Counted from the stretch's first letter, positions 34,931-44,714 are shown. The stretch is DNA of 64,000 bases from DAOTWA01 sp034435955 (GCA_034435955.1 DAOTWA010000013.1:18200-82199), one strand, 5' to 3'. Numbers and translations: made by a program. Notes: a model not told the origin generated them from the sequence alone.

Positions 34931-35881
34931 CTATTCGAGTGAAACCAGGCCCAATCCAAGGCGGCGCTTATCGGCGTCAATATGCAGAATGCGTACCTTG
35001 ATTGCTTGCCCTTTGCTGAGATACTTGCCCACCTCGCCATGCGCCTGGGGCAGGTTCATCGAAGAAACATGAATGAGGCCCTCGACGCCCTCCTCCAGGC
35101 GGGCAAAAGCCCCAAAGCGAGTGATGCCGGTCACAGTAGCGTTGACCACGTCGCCAGGGGTATACCGCTGCGTGATCGTCTCCCATGGATTGTCGAACAG
35201 CCGTTTGATGCTAAGAGCGATGCGCAGATTCTCCTCGGACACGCTGAGTACGAGTGCTTCCACCGTCTGGCCAAGGCACAAAATATCAGATGGGTGCTGT
35301 ACGCGACCCCAGGAAAGCTCCGAAACGTGAATGAGCCCTTCCAGCCCACCCAAATCGACGAACACCCCAAAATCGGTCACATTCGTGACCGTACCCCTCA
35401 CTTTATCACCCGGGTGCAACTCTTGGAAAAGCAGCTTGCGCCGTCCTTCGGCGGCCAGCGCTGCCCGTTCCGAAAAAACGATGCGCTCCTGATCGGGCTC
35501 ACATTCGATAATTTTCAGATTAAGATAGCGACCTACGTAACTTGCCAGAATGCTGCGACGTTCCTCGTCGGTGCTTATATTGCTGGGAAGATCGACTAAG
35601 TGGGAAATGGGCACAAACCCCTGCAGATCCTCTCCTCCTACCAGCAGCCCGCCACGATTGTAGCCCAGGACGGCCAGGGTGACGATCTCGTCCTGATCGT
35701 ATACATCCTGGGCTCGATCCCAATCCACCAGCATCATAAATTGCTGGCCGGCGATCTTACCACCCGCATCTTTCTGAGATGCCGGTTGGACTTCCTCGTC
35801 CGCCAGCACTGACGCCCACCAGCCCTCATCGGGTGGCGGCAATTCCTCCCCAGTGACCGGGGTGCGCCGTTTCGAAAACAT
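34931..35881 (-). CDS. S1-domain RNA-binding protein (ribosomal protein S1-like)
   Basis: 316 residues. After a 50-residue leader, three S1 folds can be traced: a diverged one (VTLAVLGYNRGGLLVGGEDLQGFVP), then GTVTNVTDFGVFVDLGGLEGLIHVS and ATVTGITRFGAFARLEEGVEGLIHVS. Three domains match the shorter S1 homologues that assist mRNA binding on the ribosome or RNA decay. The ATG at 35881 is preferred over the frame start at 35899 because GGGAGGTGG lies 7 bases upstream. Located between the sensor gene and ftsK, same strand. Confidence 0.9.
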   Translation of the reverse strand: MFSKRRTPVTGEELPPPDEGWWASVLADEEVQPASQKDAGGKIAGQQFMMLVDWDRAQDVYDQDEIVTLAVLGYNRGGLLVGGEDLQGFVPISHLVDLPSNISTDEERRSILASYVGRYLNLKIIECEPDQERIVFSERAALAAEGRRKLLFQELHPGDKVRGTVTNVTDFGVFVDLGGLEGLIHVSELSWGRVQHPSDILCLGQTVEALVLSVSEENLRIALSIKRLFDNPWETITQRYTPGDVVNATVTGITRFGAFARLEEGVEGLIHVSSMNLPQAHGEVGKYLSKGQAIKVRILHIDADKRRLGLGLVSLE

Positions 35882-35915
35882 CGAACCCACCTCCCTCAAG
35901 TGATGCAGACGTCAA

Positions 35916-37880
35916 TCAGCGCTCCATCGGCAGTGAGGCGCTTCCCGAGCCGTTGACCGGTGTCCCCTCCACCATGACTGTCTTCAGGCGCGCTTGTTCC
36001 TCCATTTCCTGAATAATCTTGGCGACCGCCTCGATGGCCACGCGTTGCTTGCGGTATAAATCGGCTTCAGACATCGCCAGCCGCAGAGCGATCTCTCGCA
36101 CTTTACGACCTTCCATAAATTTCATCTCCAGAATATTATACAGTATCCATTCGGCCGTGAAACGGCGCTCACCTTCCGGACGAATCCGTTCGATGGCATC
36201 CCGTAGAATGGCCCGCAAAGCATTGGCTCCATTGCCCTCGTGATCATTCACCGCATTCTGCACCACCTTCAATTGCAGAAGCGGGCTGGTGGTGAGCTTG
36301 GGGCCGCCCCAATAATGTGTGAGCGCGTCTTTCACCCATTGCGCCAGGTCCTGTTGAGGTAAGGGACTATCCTTGGAAAGCATCACCGAACCGTTGTATT
36401 GAGCAGCGGCGCGGATGCGCTGAACAAGTTCCATTTGTGGGGTCAGCGTTTGCATGCGGCGGAAGATCTGCTGCTGGCGGCGGCGATCAAGCAGGGCCAG
36501 CGTGGCGCGCTGGGCAAGCACCGAGAGCGCCTCAAGCTGTTCCTCGTCAAGACTTTCATCCGCCCGGCGCGCTACCCCGAGCAAGCCCAACAGGTGGTCT
36601 TCACCCTCCTCGCTTTCCTCATCCAGCAACGGCAGCAGATAATATTCCCCCCACACAAAAAGATCTCCCGATAAGCCGTTGCGGATGACCATCTGGACCA
36701 GCTCCTCGGAGGCCTGTTGATCCTCCAGGGGTTTATTCTCGCCGGTCATGAAGACCATCTCGAGATGGTCGCCGTGCCAGGAGGCCACAAAGGCGTTAGG
36801 GGTCTGCAGGCGATCGCAGACGGCTGCCAGCAGCATTTCCATGAACTGGCGCAGGTCCCTCGAGGAGAGCAGCCGATCCTCAAGAGTGCGCAGTATGGCG
36901 AGGTCCTCCCTGTCGCCGCCGTGAAACAGGTAGCGCTCCCACAACGGAGCAAAGAGCGTAATGGTGTATTCAAGCAGAAGGATTGTGCCGACCATGAGGA
37001 TGGGCACCATGGCCGAATAAGGCGTGCCAAACAGCGCGCCCAGGCGACGCACCACCGTCACCACCGCCAGCACGACGCTGGCCGTAACTGGCCCGCGCAT
37101 GATCCACTTGAACAACCGGCTTTTCACCACCCGATCCGGCCACGAGACGCCAAAAAAGGCAACTGCGTAAGCCATGATGATGAGCAGTCCGCCAATCACC
37201 AGGTTGCTGAGGAAAGCCATTGACCAGAAAAGGAGCTGGTGGCGGGCGGCAAAATCCGAGCCAAACAGCAGGTAAGGATAGGAGCCTAGGGCAGGCGCCG
37301 TCGCGCCGGCCATCAAATAGATCATGCGCCGGCGGGTGGTGGGCGTGATCGTGCGCAGATAAGCGCGGGCGAAATTGATCCACGCCGCCACCATCGCCAA
37401 CCCATAATAGAGCGTGAAAAGCTCCATCCATGGGGTCGGTGTAAGGTGCGGCGACGGGCCGCTATTGACGGAAACCGGCCCGAGGAAATTGATGAATGGG
37501 GATGCGGCTAGGATCAGCACGGAGAGGATGTAAGTCAGGCGCACCACCCAGCGGCGCTTGCCGCGGCTCGGCCGACCGGTGGTGGATAGCACAGCATCCG
37601 AGAAATGCAGATAACTGGGCGGAAGGAAGAGTATCCCCACCCACTGCAGTCGCAGCCAAAATTCGACCGCCTGGAGCTCGGTCAGAGTGCTGCCGATGGC
37701 TTCAGCGGTGAAAACGACCACCACACAGGCCAGGATCAGGGTGAATGAACGCGCCACCCGATCTCTCAGATTGAAAGTGAGCGCATAAAGCAACAGGGAG
37801 AAAGCCGTTATGGCAATCCCGGCCGATAGAATTTGATTCAGGGTGGATAAACCCGTAACGAGACTCGTCGTCAAACCCAC
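35916..37880 (-). CDS. 7TM-GAF membrane sensor with C-terminal helix-turn-helix
   Basis: 654 residues. The first 265 contain about eight membrane helices of the histidine-kinase 7TM N-terminal type. A linker leads to a GAF-like domain (about 325-475), then a helical effector region ending in an HTH-like segment at about 593-623 (VREIALRLAMSEADLY, then RKQRVAIEAVAKII). There is no HisKA or HATPase domain, so it is not a kinase. It looks like a one-component regulator that senses at the membrane and binds DNA or a partner directly. GTG start. Similar C-terminal modules recur in Chloroflexota as I remember them; not searched. Confidence 0.75.
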   Translation of the reverse strand: MGLTTSLVTGLSTLNQILSAGIAITAFSLLLYALTFNLRDRVARSFTLILACVVVVFTAEAIGSTLTELQAVEFWLRLQWVGILFLPPSYLHFSDAVLSTTGRPSRGKRRWVVRLTYILSVLILAASPFINFLGPVSVNSGPSPHLTPTPWMELFTLYYGLAMVAAWINFARAYLRTITPTTRRRMIYLMAGATAPALGSYPYLLFGSDFAARHQLLFWSMAFLSNLVIGGLLIIMAYAVAFFGVSWPDRVVKSRLFKWIMRGPVTASVVLAVVTVVRRLGALFGTPYSAMVPILMVGTILLLEYTITLFAPLWERYLFHGGDREDLAILRTLEDRLLSSRDLRQFMEMLLAAVCDRLQTPNAFVASWHGDHLEMVFMTGENKPLEDQQASEELVQMVIRNGLSGDLFVWGEYYLLPLLDEESEEGEDHLLGLLGVARRADESLDEEQLEALSVLAQRATLALLDRRRQQQIFRRMQTLTPQMELVQRIRAAAQYNGSVMLSKDSPLPQQDLAQWVKDALTHYWGGPKLTTSPLLQLKVVQNAVNDHEGNGANALRAILRDAIERIRPEGERRFTAEWILYNILEMKFMEGRKVREIALRLAMSEADLYRKQRVAIEAVAKIIQEMEEQARLKTVMVEGTPVNGSGSASLPMER

Positions 37881-37895
37881 TATGATCCAAACCCT

Positions 37896-38435
37896 CTACC
37901 GTAGATGATGCGCGAAGAAAAGAGCAATATCCTCATTGCTGTAATAATGATCATTGTAGCCCGAAAATTCAAAACCGAGCTTCTGCGCCAGGCGGATGGC
38001 GGCGATATTCTTCGATTGCATCTCCAAGATGACGCGCCGGTTTTCTCTCCCCGCCGCCCATTCCTGGGCGGCCAGCACCAATGCGCTGGCAATGCCCTGC
38101 CGACGGACTTCTTCGCCGACGACCAGATCGGTCGCCCAGGCGGTTGTCGGCGCAATGTTCTCGTTTAAGCTGATGTATCCAACCGGCCGGCCATTGATCA
38201 GGGCCACCAGGACAGCCGACCGACGGGACCAATCGTTGACCAGTCCTTGGGGCGTTCGTGGATATTCTACATGCACCGCACGCGGCAGGCGCACCTCGCG
38301 AAAACTGACCGTCACCTGATTCTCCTCGCCGCCCACGTCCATCTGCCAGACGTAATTACTGCGATAAGAGTGATCAATGGCTACCAGATAAGCGATGTCC
38401 GATGCGATCGCCGGACGGATCTCAATCTGCGGCAT
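37896..38435 (-). CDS. GNAT-family N-acetyltransferase
   Basis: 179 residues with one GNAT domain: IRPAIASDIAYLVAI at the start, the acetyl-CoA loop DLVVGEEVRRQGIASALVLAAQ, then ILEMQSKNIAAIRLAQKLGFEFSGYND. The motif is complete, so the enzyme should be active; the acceptor is unknown. It lies 15 bp upstream of the 7TM-GAF gene and 11 bp downstream of the anchored protein gene, so three unrelated genes share a transcript. Confidence 0.9.
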   Translation of the reverse strand: MPQIEIRPAIASDIAYLVAIDHSYRSNYVWQMDVGGEENQVTVSFREVRLPRAVHVEYPRTPQGLVNDWSRRSAVLVALINGRPVGYISLNENIAPTTAWATDLVVGEEVRRQGIASALVLAAQEWAAGRENRRVILEMQSKNIAAIRLAQKLGFEFSGYNDHYYSNEDIALFFAHHLR

Positions 38436-38446
38436 GTCCTCTCCTG

Positions 38447-39148
38447 TCAGGGCGCAGCCACGTGCACCGGCACAATGCAGGGCGGTAGCGTCTGCCCTTG
38501 ATTATCTACCACCACCAGCCTTAGCAGGTAATCCCCGGGTATCAGTAAGCTTGTGTTCCACTTTCCGAGAACGCTGTCCGGTGCAGCAGCCGGTTGGTCG
38601 CCGGCCTGGATGGTCGCCCAGGTATCACTGCCTGCCTGGGAGAGCTCATATTTGTAAAAGCCGAAATTCGGCACGTTCACGACTCCTTTCACGTCAATAT
38701 TTCCTTTCACCTCCTCGCCCGGCTTCGGGGAGGTTAGCTCTACTTTGCCTAGGACGCAGCCGTTGCCTGTTGGCGTGGACAGCGCCGCCGGCAAAGGGGT
38801 GCCGGTAGAGGCGCCGGCAGGCAGAGAAGCAGCTGCCGTTGGCTGGGCGCTGATGGGCGTCGCCAGGATGTCGAGCGTGGGTGTCGGCAGGTCCTGTAGG
38901 CCAGGATAGATGGGCGAGACAAAGGTCACCAGTAAAAACTCGCTCATCCCCAAGAGAACCAGCAGGATCAACACGCTGGTCGCTTCGCTCAGGCGCCTTT
39001 GGGCGTTATCCCGCTCTAACCCAAAGGCCGCCTCGCGCCACTCTTGCAGGGCACCGGTAATTTTTCGCACATACAACAAGCCTGCCAGACCCAGAACCAC
39101 ATAAATCCAAATTTCGTACGTACTTAAGAATTTTAGAATTGCACTCAT
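38447..39148 (-). CDS. Membrane-anchored protein with extracytoplasmic beta domain
   Basis: 233 residues from the ATG at 39148. Two membrane helices (about 11-28 and 59-80) flank a charged amphipathic stretch. A Thr/Pro/Ala-rich linker (about 85-130) follows, then a beta-rich domain of about 100 residues (VELTSPKPGEEVKGNIDVKG to QGTLPPC-type end) that looks like an Ig or fibronectin-like fold. Two cysteines (in NGCVLG and LPPCIV) could form a disulfide. I do not recognise the family. Likely surface-facing, binding partner unknown. Confidence 0.7.
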   Translation of the reverse strand: MSAILKFLSTYEIWIYVVLGLAGLLYVRKITGALQEWREAAFGLERDNAQRRLSEATSVLILLVLLGMSEFLLVTFVSPIYPGLQDLPTPTLDILATPISAQPTAAASLPAGASTGTPLPAALSTPTGNGCVLGKVELTSPKPGEEVKGNIDVKGVVNVPNFGFYKYELSQAGSDTWATIQAGDQPAAAPDSVLGKWNTSLLIPGDYLLRLVVVDNQGQTLPPCIVPVHVAAP

Positions 39149-39226
39149 GCCGCTTCTGCAATCCATTCGATCCGTTGCACGATCCGGATCAGCTTATTGT
39201 AATGACGAATGTATCAGCCAGGCAGA

Positions 39227-40063
39227 TTACAGGCGGCGAAGGACTCCTTTTATGATGGCGATCAATTTCGGCGCGATCACTTCACCGGCGGTCAACACCT
39301 CCTCATGCGTCGTGGGGGTGTTGCCGTCCAGATTCGCCTTGTTACTGATGCCGGAAATACCCAGCACGCGCATGCCTCCGTGCCGGGCGACAATCACCTC
39401 TGGTACAGTGGACATGCCCACTGCGTCTGCCCCGATGATGCGCAGGTATCTGAGATCGGCGGGCGTCTCAAAAGAAGGGCCGCCGAGAGCCGCGTAAACG
39501 CCCTCCTGCAGCGGGATGCCATTCTCCCTGGCTACCTCGCGCGCCAGCTCCATGAGACCACGATCGTAGGCCTGACTCATGTCCGGAAAACGCGGGCCGA
39601 ACTCCTCCAGATTCGGCCCCCGCAGTGGGCTCAGCCCCCCCATTGCCAGCAGGCTGAGGTGGTCGGTGATGAGCATCAGATCGCCGGGATTGAAGGCCGG
39701 ATTGATCGCCCCAGCCGCATTCGTCACGATGAGCGTCTTGATTCCCAGGCGCTGCATGACCCGCACCGGCAGCGTCACCTGAGCCATGCTGTAACCCTCA
39801 TAATAATGCACACGACCCTGCATAACCATGACTTTCTGACCTTCGAGCGTGCCAAACACCAGTTTGCCCTGATGCCCGGGCACCGTGGAGACCGGCCATT
39901 CGGGCAGCTCAGCCGCCGAGAAGATGTCCGGCTTTTCCACCGCATCGGCCAGCGCGCCCAGCCCAGAACCCAGAATCAACCCCACCTGTGGCGTGTGGCT
40001 CGTCCGGGCGCGCACGGCGCCGGCGACGCGTTCGATCTCCTGCAGGGTGATATATTCTTTCAT
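39227..40063 (-). CDS. punA: Purine nucleoside phosphorylase
   Basis: 278 residues from the ATG at 40063 (ACGGAGAAACA upstream; a longer frame reaches 40114). The trimeric PNP signature is complete: GLILGSGLGALAD, VPGHQGKLVFG, MQGRVHYYEGYS, VTNAAGAINPAFNPGDLMLITDHLSL and VGMSTVPEVIVARHGG with the purine-binding residues. It splits guanosine and inosine with phosphate for salvage. Monocistronic; an AT-rich spacer lies upstream. Confidence 0.95.
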   Translation of the reverse strand: MKEYITLQEIERVAGAVRARTSHTPQVGLILGSGLGALADAVEKPDIFSAAELPEWPVSTVPGHQGKLVFGTLEGQKVMVMQGRVHYYEGYSMAQVTLPVRVMQRLGIKTLIVTNAAGAINPAFNPGDLMLITDHLSLLAMGGLSPLRGPNLEEFGPRFPDMSQAYDRGLMELAREVARENGIPLQEGVYAALGGPSFETPADLRYLRIIGADAVGMSTVPEVIVARHGGMRVLGISGISNKANLDGNTPTTHEEVLTAGEVIAPKLIAIIKGVLRRL

Positions 40064-40454
40064 TGTTTCTCCGTTATTTTCCTCTGATTTTTCTATTATA
40101 TGATCAAGGTGCATGGCACCTATCGTTGACTGTTATTAGTGCCTCGCATCCTTTTTATTATAACGTTTTATCAAACAAAATATGACAAAATTACAGATTG
40201 CCTTATTTGACGTGCATGTATGCGCCCACGTTCCTCTTCATGCGCGCATGCAAGATGCCACCTCGATTGCCTGCCCGGGATACATCGCTGCTTTGAGCTA
40301 AACCGATTATATCAGGTTTGACAGCGGTTTCTTAAGGCCATCTGCTCATGGCAGAACGATCCATCCCAGCAATTTGGCCGCCTGATACCCCACTCTTATT
40401 CTATGCCCCTCCGCGATTGATATTCGTGCGCGGCTATGATATGCTTATGAGTGC
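40064..40454. other. 391-bp gene-free spacer between divergent genes
   Basis: An AT-rich stretch (40130-40205) holds a minus-strand TATAAT (about 40154-40159) that could serve punA, without a well-spaced -35. A perfect 12-base palindrome CATGCGCGCATG is at 40239-40250. A promoter for the HD-GYP gene lies at 40417-40445. No ORF or known RNA was recognised. Confidence 0.5.
40417..40445 (+). promoter_or_regulatory. Predicted promoter of the HD-GYP gene
   Basis: TTGATA (40417-40422, five of six consensus bases), a 17-bp spacer, then TATGCT (40440-40445). Transcription would begin near 40452, just 3 bases before the ATG, so the message may be leaderless, which fits the absence of a ribosome-binding site. 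Confidence 0.45.
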
Positions 40455-43400
40455 ATGACAAGCCGCTCCGGATATTCTCTCACGCTGCTCACTGCTGCGA
40501 TCCTGGTCATTTGCGGCCAGACACTCCTGCTGATCCCTCCTTTAGTTGGAGCATGGCGCATTACCAGCTTTCCCTTCTGGAACCTGGCCGAAGGGCTTCC
40601 TCTCGTTTTGCTCGGAGTACTTCTGGCCCTGGCCTTATACGGTGACGTTCAACCTCCTATACGTCGTTTCCTTAACGTTCTTGCAGCCGCTGCGCTTGGC
40701 TTCCTGTCTTTTGCCTCTTTGAGATCCGATCTTCTCTTCGCAGCCGCGTTGACCGTCGCTCTGGTCCTTGGTAACCTTGCAACAGCCGTTTGGCTCGAAC
40801 GGACGCCGCCCAACCAGGCGGCCAGCGACTGGCTCGATTGGAGCAACGCGGCGAGCAGTTTGGCAGTGGCAGCCATACTAATTGCGCGGCCTGCCAGCCT
40901 CATTCCATTACACTGGCAGGGTTTTCAGCTCACCAGCCTGTGGATGGGTAGCGCCTTCGCGCTAGGCGGCATCTTCAGCGGCGCTGCCATCGGCCTGGAA
41001 TCGCCGACCTGGAAGGCCATTCTTGTCCGCCTCGCCGCCATCCCTTGGCTTCTGGTAAGCTATTACTATATCGCGCTCGCCGTCTGGGCGCCGTTAAGCA
41101 TTACCCTCTCGGCTGGAATCCTCCTCCTGTTCGCCGGCGACCTGCGCCGTTCAGCGCCGGCTTCGCGCCATGTGAGCCGTCCCTTCCTTTGGGTGGGATC
41201 AACCGCGGGATTGCTCTACCTGGCGGCGCTTGGCGCTGTGGTCATGCTCGTCAATCTGCTCGTCCCGACGATGTCGCCTCAAGGCGAGCCTGTCATCTTC
41301 CCGGTGCAATTGGCCGGTTTAGCCGCCGCAATTGGAGCGACTGGCCTGACGGTCATCTTGCTCTCGGCTGGCAAGCGCTCACTTTCAGCTTATATCGCTC
41401 GTCTGACAGACCGCGAAGAATCCGTCGCCGTCGGACTGCCGCCAGTGGCCGGTTCAAGCGCGGCAATCAGCGAGACCACTGACCCGCCGCGCACCAGCGC
41501 CTATCCAGTATTCAGCGACGTGGGCGTCGTGCACCTGCAACCCGAGATAAACCAGGCAGTCGCTGCCCAGGAGGGAGCCCCCCGCGATCCTTTTGCCGCC
41601 GACTTCGCCGAGGTTAGTCTCCGCCTGGAGTCTGTCCTGGAGCCGCATGTCGCCGCCCAACTGGTGGCCACCAGCCTGCAGCGCACCTTCGGCAATGCTC
41701 TCGTCACCGTGCTTATGTACGATGCGGAAGAAGAGAATTTCATCCAATTGGCGACCTTCGGACCGTATTCCAGCACCACCCCCATGGGTTACCGCCGCGA
41801 CCTGCACAACGAAATCTTCGATCGCGCCATTCGCCTGCGCAAGACCCAGGTGACCAACCACGGCGACCATCTCACCGAAAGCCCTTCCGAACGGCCTTAT
41901 TTCCTTTCTCAAGCCGTCGTGCCGCTCGTGCGCAATACCTTTTTACAGGGCGTGATCGTGATGGAGGACCGGCAGCCAGGCGCATTTTCTCCCGCCGACG
42001 TGGCCAGAGTTGAATCCCTTGGCGCCGAACTGCTGGCAGCCTGGGAGCGCGCCAAATACCATCACAGTCTGAACGAGCTCATCCGCGCTGGGCTCTCGTT
42101 GTCCATCTTCGCCGACTTTGAAGCCCTGTTACGCACACTGGCCGAGGTGGCTCAACGCATCTTGCAGGCCCGCTTCGTGTACGTCGCGCTGGTCGATCAG
42201 GATCAGTTGCACCTGGCCTGGTCTGGCGAAGCTCCCCATCTGGTTCAATCGCTGGGGGAGCAGTCTGGCAAACTATTGGACCTGTTTGCCGGCCAGGCCC
42301 AGCCGGCAGCCTTCCGGTTGTTGGATACCACCGCCGATCCACGCACGCGCGATTTGGGTCTTGGTGAACAGACTCCTCTATGTCTGCTGGCTTCACCCGT
42401 CCTGTTGCGCCATCGTCTGACCGGCGCGATTCTGGCCTTCGGTAAGCGCGGAGGCGTCGCCTTCAGTGACAGCGACGAAATGCTCGCTAATCTGATCGCC
42501 AATCAGGCAGCCATTGCCATTGAGAGCTCCACCCTCAACCAGGAGCTTCGTTCCACCTTGAAAACAACCGAATTGCTTTATGCATTGAGCAACCGGATCG
42601 CTCAATCTCAAGACCTGCAAGACGCCGCTGCCATCATCGCCGAGACGGCCCATAATCTGGCCCAGCCAAAGGAAACCGGCCTGGTGCTGCTTTCCCAGGA
42701 TGGGCAGATTCAGACCCAGGTGCATCTCGGCGCAGGGGATGGCCAGACCGAATCACTGCCGATGGCTCTCATCCGCCAAACCATCCAATCCAGACAGCCG
42801 ATCCATCTTTCGGACGACAGCCAGGCGGTGAAGATCTCCTTCCCCATCCAAACCCCACGCCGATGTTATGGCGCGCTGTGGATGGAAATGAAAGGAGATC
42901 AGGATATTTCCACTCGGCGGGAGAACCTTTCGACAATCATCAACCAGGCAGCGGTGGCTCTTGAGCGCGCTATCTTGCTGGACGAAACCACCCGTCAGGC
43001 AGGCCAGATCGCCGAAGCCTTCAGCGAGCTGGAAACCACCTACGATCAGACGCTGGCCGCGTTGATGTCAGCCCTGGATGCGCGCGATCGGGAGACAGAG
43101 GGGCACAGCCTGCGGGTGGCTAACCTGGCAGTCGCTCTGGGTCGCGAGCTGAACCTGCCCGCCGCTCAACTTAAAGCGCTCGAACGCGGCGCACTGCTCC
43201 ACGATATTGGCAAAATCGGCGTGACCGACGCGATTTTAAACAAACCCGGTCCCCTTTCCGATGAAGAATGGTCGCAAATGCGCCGCCACGCGGACATCGG
43301 CGCCCACATCGTGAGCAGTGTGCCCTTCCTGAAGGATGCCCTGCCTGTGATTCGCTATCACCAGGAGCGTTGGGATGGAAGTGGATATCCGGACGGCCTG

Positions 43401-43613
43401 GCCGGTGAAGAAATCCCCTTGCTGGCGCGTATCTTCGCTGTCAGCGACGCTTATGACGCCCTGACGCACGATCGGCCTTATCGCGAGCGCCTCACCCACG
43501 CCCAGGCGATGGAGTACCTTCACCAACAGGCCGCTAAACTCTTCGACCCGACTGTTGTCGAAAAGCTGGACGCCGCCCTGGCAAATTCCCACACCGTAGA
43601 CGATAGAATTTAA
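40455..43613 (+). CDS. Membrane GAF-HD-GYP cyclic di-GMP phosphodiesterase
   Basis: 1052 residues. About eight to ten membrane helices fill the first 310 residues. Three GAF-like domains follow (about 375-525, 540-690 and 695-850), then an HD-GYP domain (about 865-1045). The HD pair is H916-D917 in HDIGKIG, with ILNKPGPLSDEEW, a second His set in RYHQERWDGSGYPDGL and DAYDALTHDRPYR. HD-GYP enzymes hydrolyse c-di-GMP. The domain motifs are intact, so activity is expected, controlled by the membrane part and GAF ligands. Single gene, ending at a hairpin. Confidence 0.92.
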   Translation: MTSRSGYSLTLLTAAILVICGQTLLLIPPLVGAWRITSFPFWNLAEGLPLVLLGVLLALALYGDVQPPIRRFLNVLAAAALGFLSFASLRSDLLFAAALTVALVLGNLATAVWLERTPPNQAASDWLDWSNAASSLAVAAILIARPASLIPLHWQGFQLTSLWMGSAFALGGIFSGAAIGLESPTWKAILVRLAAIPWLLVSYYYIALAVWAPLSITLSAGILLLFAGDLRRSAPASRHVSRPFLWVGSTAGLLYLAALGAVVMLVNLLVPTMSPQGEPVIFPVQLAGLAAAIGATGLTVILLSAGKRSLSAYIARLTDREESVAVGLPPVAGSSAAISETTDPPRTSAYPVFSDVGVVHLQPEINQAVAAQEGAPRDPFAADFAEVSLRLESVLEPHVAAQLVATSLQRTFGNALVTVLMYDAEEENFIQLATFGPYSSTTPMGYRRDLHNEIFDRAIRLRKTQVTNHGDHLTESPSERPYFLSQAVVPLVRNTFLQGVIVMEDRQPGAFSPADVARVESLGAELLAAWERAKYHHSLNELIRAGLSLSIFADFEALLRTLAEVAQRILQARFVYVALVDQDQLHLAWSGEAPHLVQSLGEQSGKLLDLFAGQAQPAAFRLLDTTADPRTRDLGLGEQTPLCLLASPVLLRHRLTGAILAFGKRGGVAFSDSDEMLANLIANQAAIAIESSTLNQELRSTLKTTELLYALSNRIAQSQDLQDAAAIIAETAHNLAQPKETGLVLLSQDGQIQTQVHLGAGDGQTESLPMALIRQTIQSRQPIHLSDDSQAVKISFPIQTPRRCYGALWMEMKGDQDISTRRENLSTIINQAAVALERAILLDETTRQAGQIAEAFSELETTYDQTLAALMSALDARDRETEGHSLRVANLAVALGRELNLPAAQLKALERGALLHDIGKIGVTDAILNKPGPLSDEEWSQMRRHADIGAHIVSSVPFLKDALPVIRYHQERWDGSGYPDGLAGEEIPLLARIFAVSDAYDALTHDRPYRERLTHAQAMEYLHQQAAKLFDPTVVEKLDAALANSHTVDDRI

Positions 43614-43619
43614 ACTTTT

Positions 43620-43647
43620 ACGAGGGAGCTCTTCTACGCTCCCTCGT
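43620..43647. terminator. Hairpin between convergent genes
   Basis: A perfect 10-bp stem (43620-43629 with 43638-43647) with loop TCTTCTAC, between the HD-GYP and threonine aldolase stops. No U-tract follows on either strand, so it may act as a transcript stabiliser or weak terminator. Confidence 0.5.
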
Positions 43648-43673
43648 CGCCTTGGCCAGGGGGATGCGCCTTC

Positions 43674-44714
43674 TTAGTGCAGCACCTCTTTGAACGCCTG
43701 CACGGCCATTTCGACAGATCGGTCGTCAATCCAATAGTGCGTCACCAGACGGAAACGGCGCTTCGACACCACACCAACCCTCACCCCTAGCCTGGCCAGC
43801 TCTTGGGCCGCTTGAGCCGCGTCCATGGGCACCTCAGGCGCCAGCGAGAGGAAAACCATGTTCGTGGCTGGTGTGCCCGGGTCCAACACCAGGCCTGGGA
43901 TGGCCGCCAATCCCTGCGCCAGTCTGCGGGCGCGGGCGTGATCCTCGCCCAAACGGTCGACCATCTGCTCCAGGGCGACGATGCCCGCCGCCGCCAGAAC
44001 GCCCGCCTGTCGCATTCCTCCGCCAAGTTGCTTGCGTATGCGCCATGCGCGCTTGATGAACTCAGCCGAGCCACACAGCACCGACCCCACCGGTGCGCAC
44101 AACCCCTTGCTCAGGCAAAAGGTGACCGAATCGGCCGGCGCTGCCAGTTCAGCCGCCGGTACACCTAACGCGATGGCTGCGTTGAAGATGCGCGCTCCGT
44201 CCAGGTGGAGTCGCAGGCCTTTGCGTCGGCAGAGTTCGCCAACTTGGCGGGTATACTCGGCGGTGATGGGCACCCCGCCGCAGCGATTGTGGGTATTTTC
44301 CAGAATCACCAGCCGCGATATGGGGAAATGGGCATCATCAGGGTTGCGCACCGCTCCTTCGATATCCTCCAGGCGCAGCGTCCCGTCCGGCTGGTTAGGC
44401 AGCACGTACGGATGCACACCGCCCAGCGCGGCCACCCCTCCCGCTTCAAACACAAAGGTGTGACCCAGATTACCCAAGATGACCTCATCTCCGCGCCCAC
44501 AGTGGGCGAGCACGGCCGCCAGGTTGCCCATCGTACCAGAAGGTACGAACAGGCCAGCTTCTTTGCCTACCCGCGCGGCAGCCATCTCTTGCAGACGGTT
44601 GATGGTCGGGTCTTCGCCGTAGACATCGTCCCCCACCGGCGCCGAAGCCATGGCCTCGCGCATGGCAGGAGTGGGCTGGGTGACAGTATCCGAACGTAGA
44701 TCGATGAACTCCAT
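43674..44714 (-). CDS. ltaE: Low-specificity L-threonine aldolase
   Basis: 346 residues. A PLP enzyme that splits L-threonine and allo-threonine to glycine and acetaldehyde. Motifs are DLRSDTVTQPT at the start, DDVYGEDPTINRLQE, HLDGARIFNAA with the cofactor Asp, and SVTFCLSKGLCAPVGS with the PLP-binding Lys. Full length. It lies 20 bp after the pseudouridine synthase stop and closes the ileS operon. Confidence 0.95.
   Translation of the reverse strand: MEFIDLRSDTVTQPTPAMREAMASAPVGDDVYGEDPTINRLQEMAAARVGKEAGLFVPSGTMGNLAAVLAHCGRGDEVILGNLGHTFVFEAGGVAALGGVHPYVLPNQPDGTLRLEDIEGAVRNPDDAHFPISRLVILENTHNRCGGVPITAEYTRQVGELCRRKGLRLHLDGARIFNAAIALGVPAAELAAPADSVTFCLSKGLCAPVGSVLCGSAEFIKRAWRIRKQLGGGMRQAGVLAAAGIVALEQMVDRLGEDHARARRLAQGLAAIPGLVLDPGTPATNMVFLSLAPEVPMDAAQAAQELARLGVRVGVVSKRRFRLVTHYWIDDRSVEMAVQAFKEVLH

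Noticed and set aside
39209..40087. 292-residue plus-strand ORF
   Set aside because: Antisense to punA, which carries all PNP motifs.
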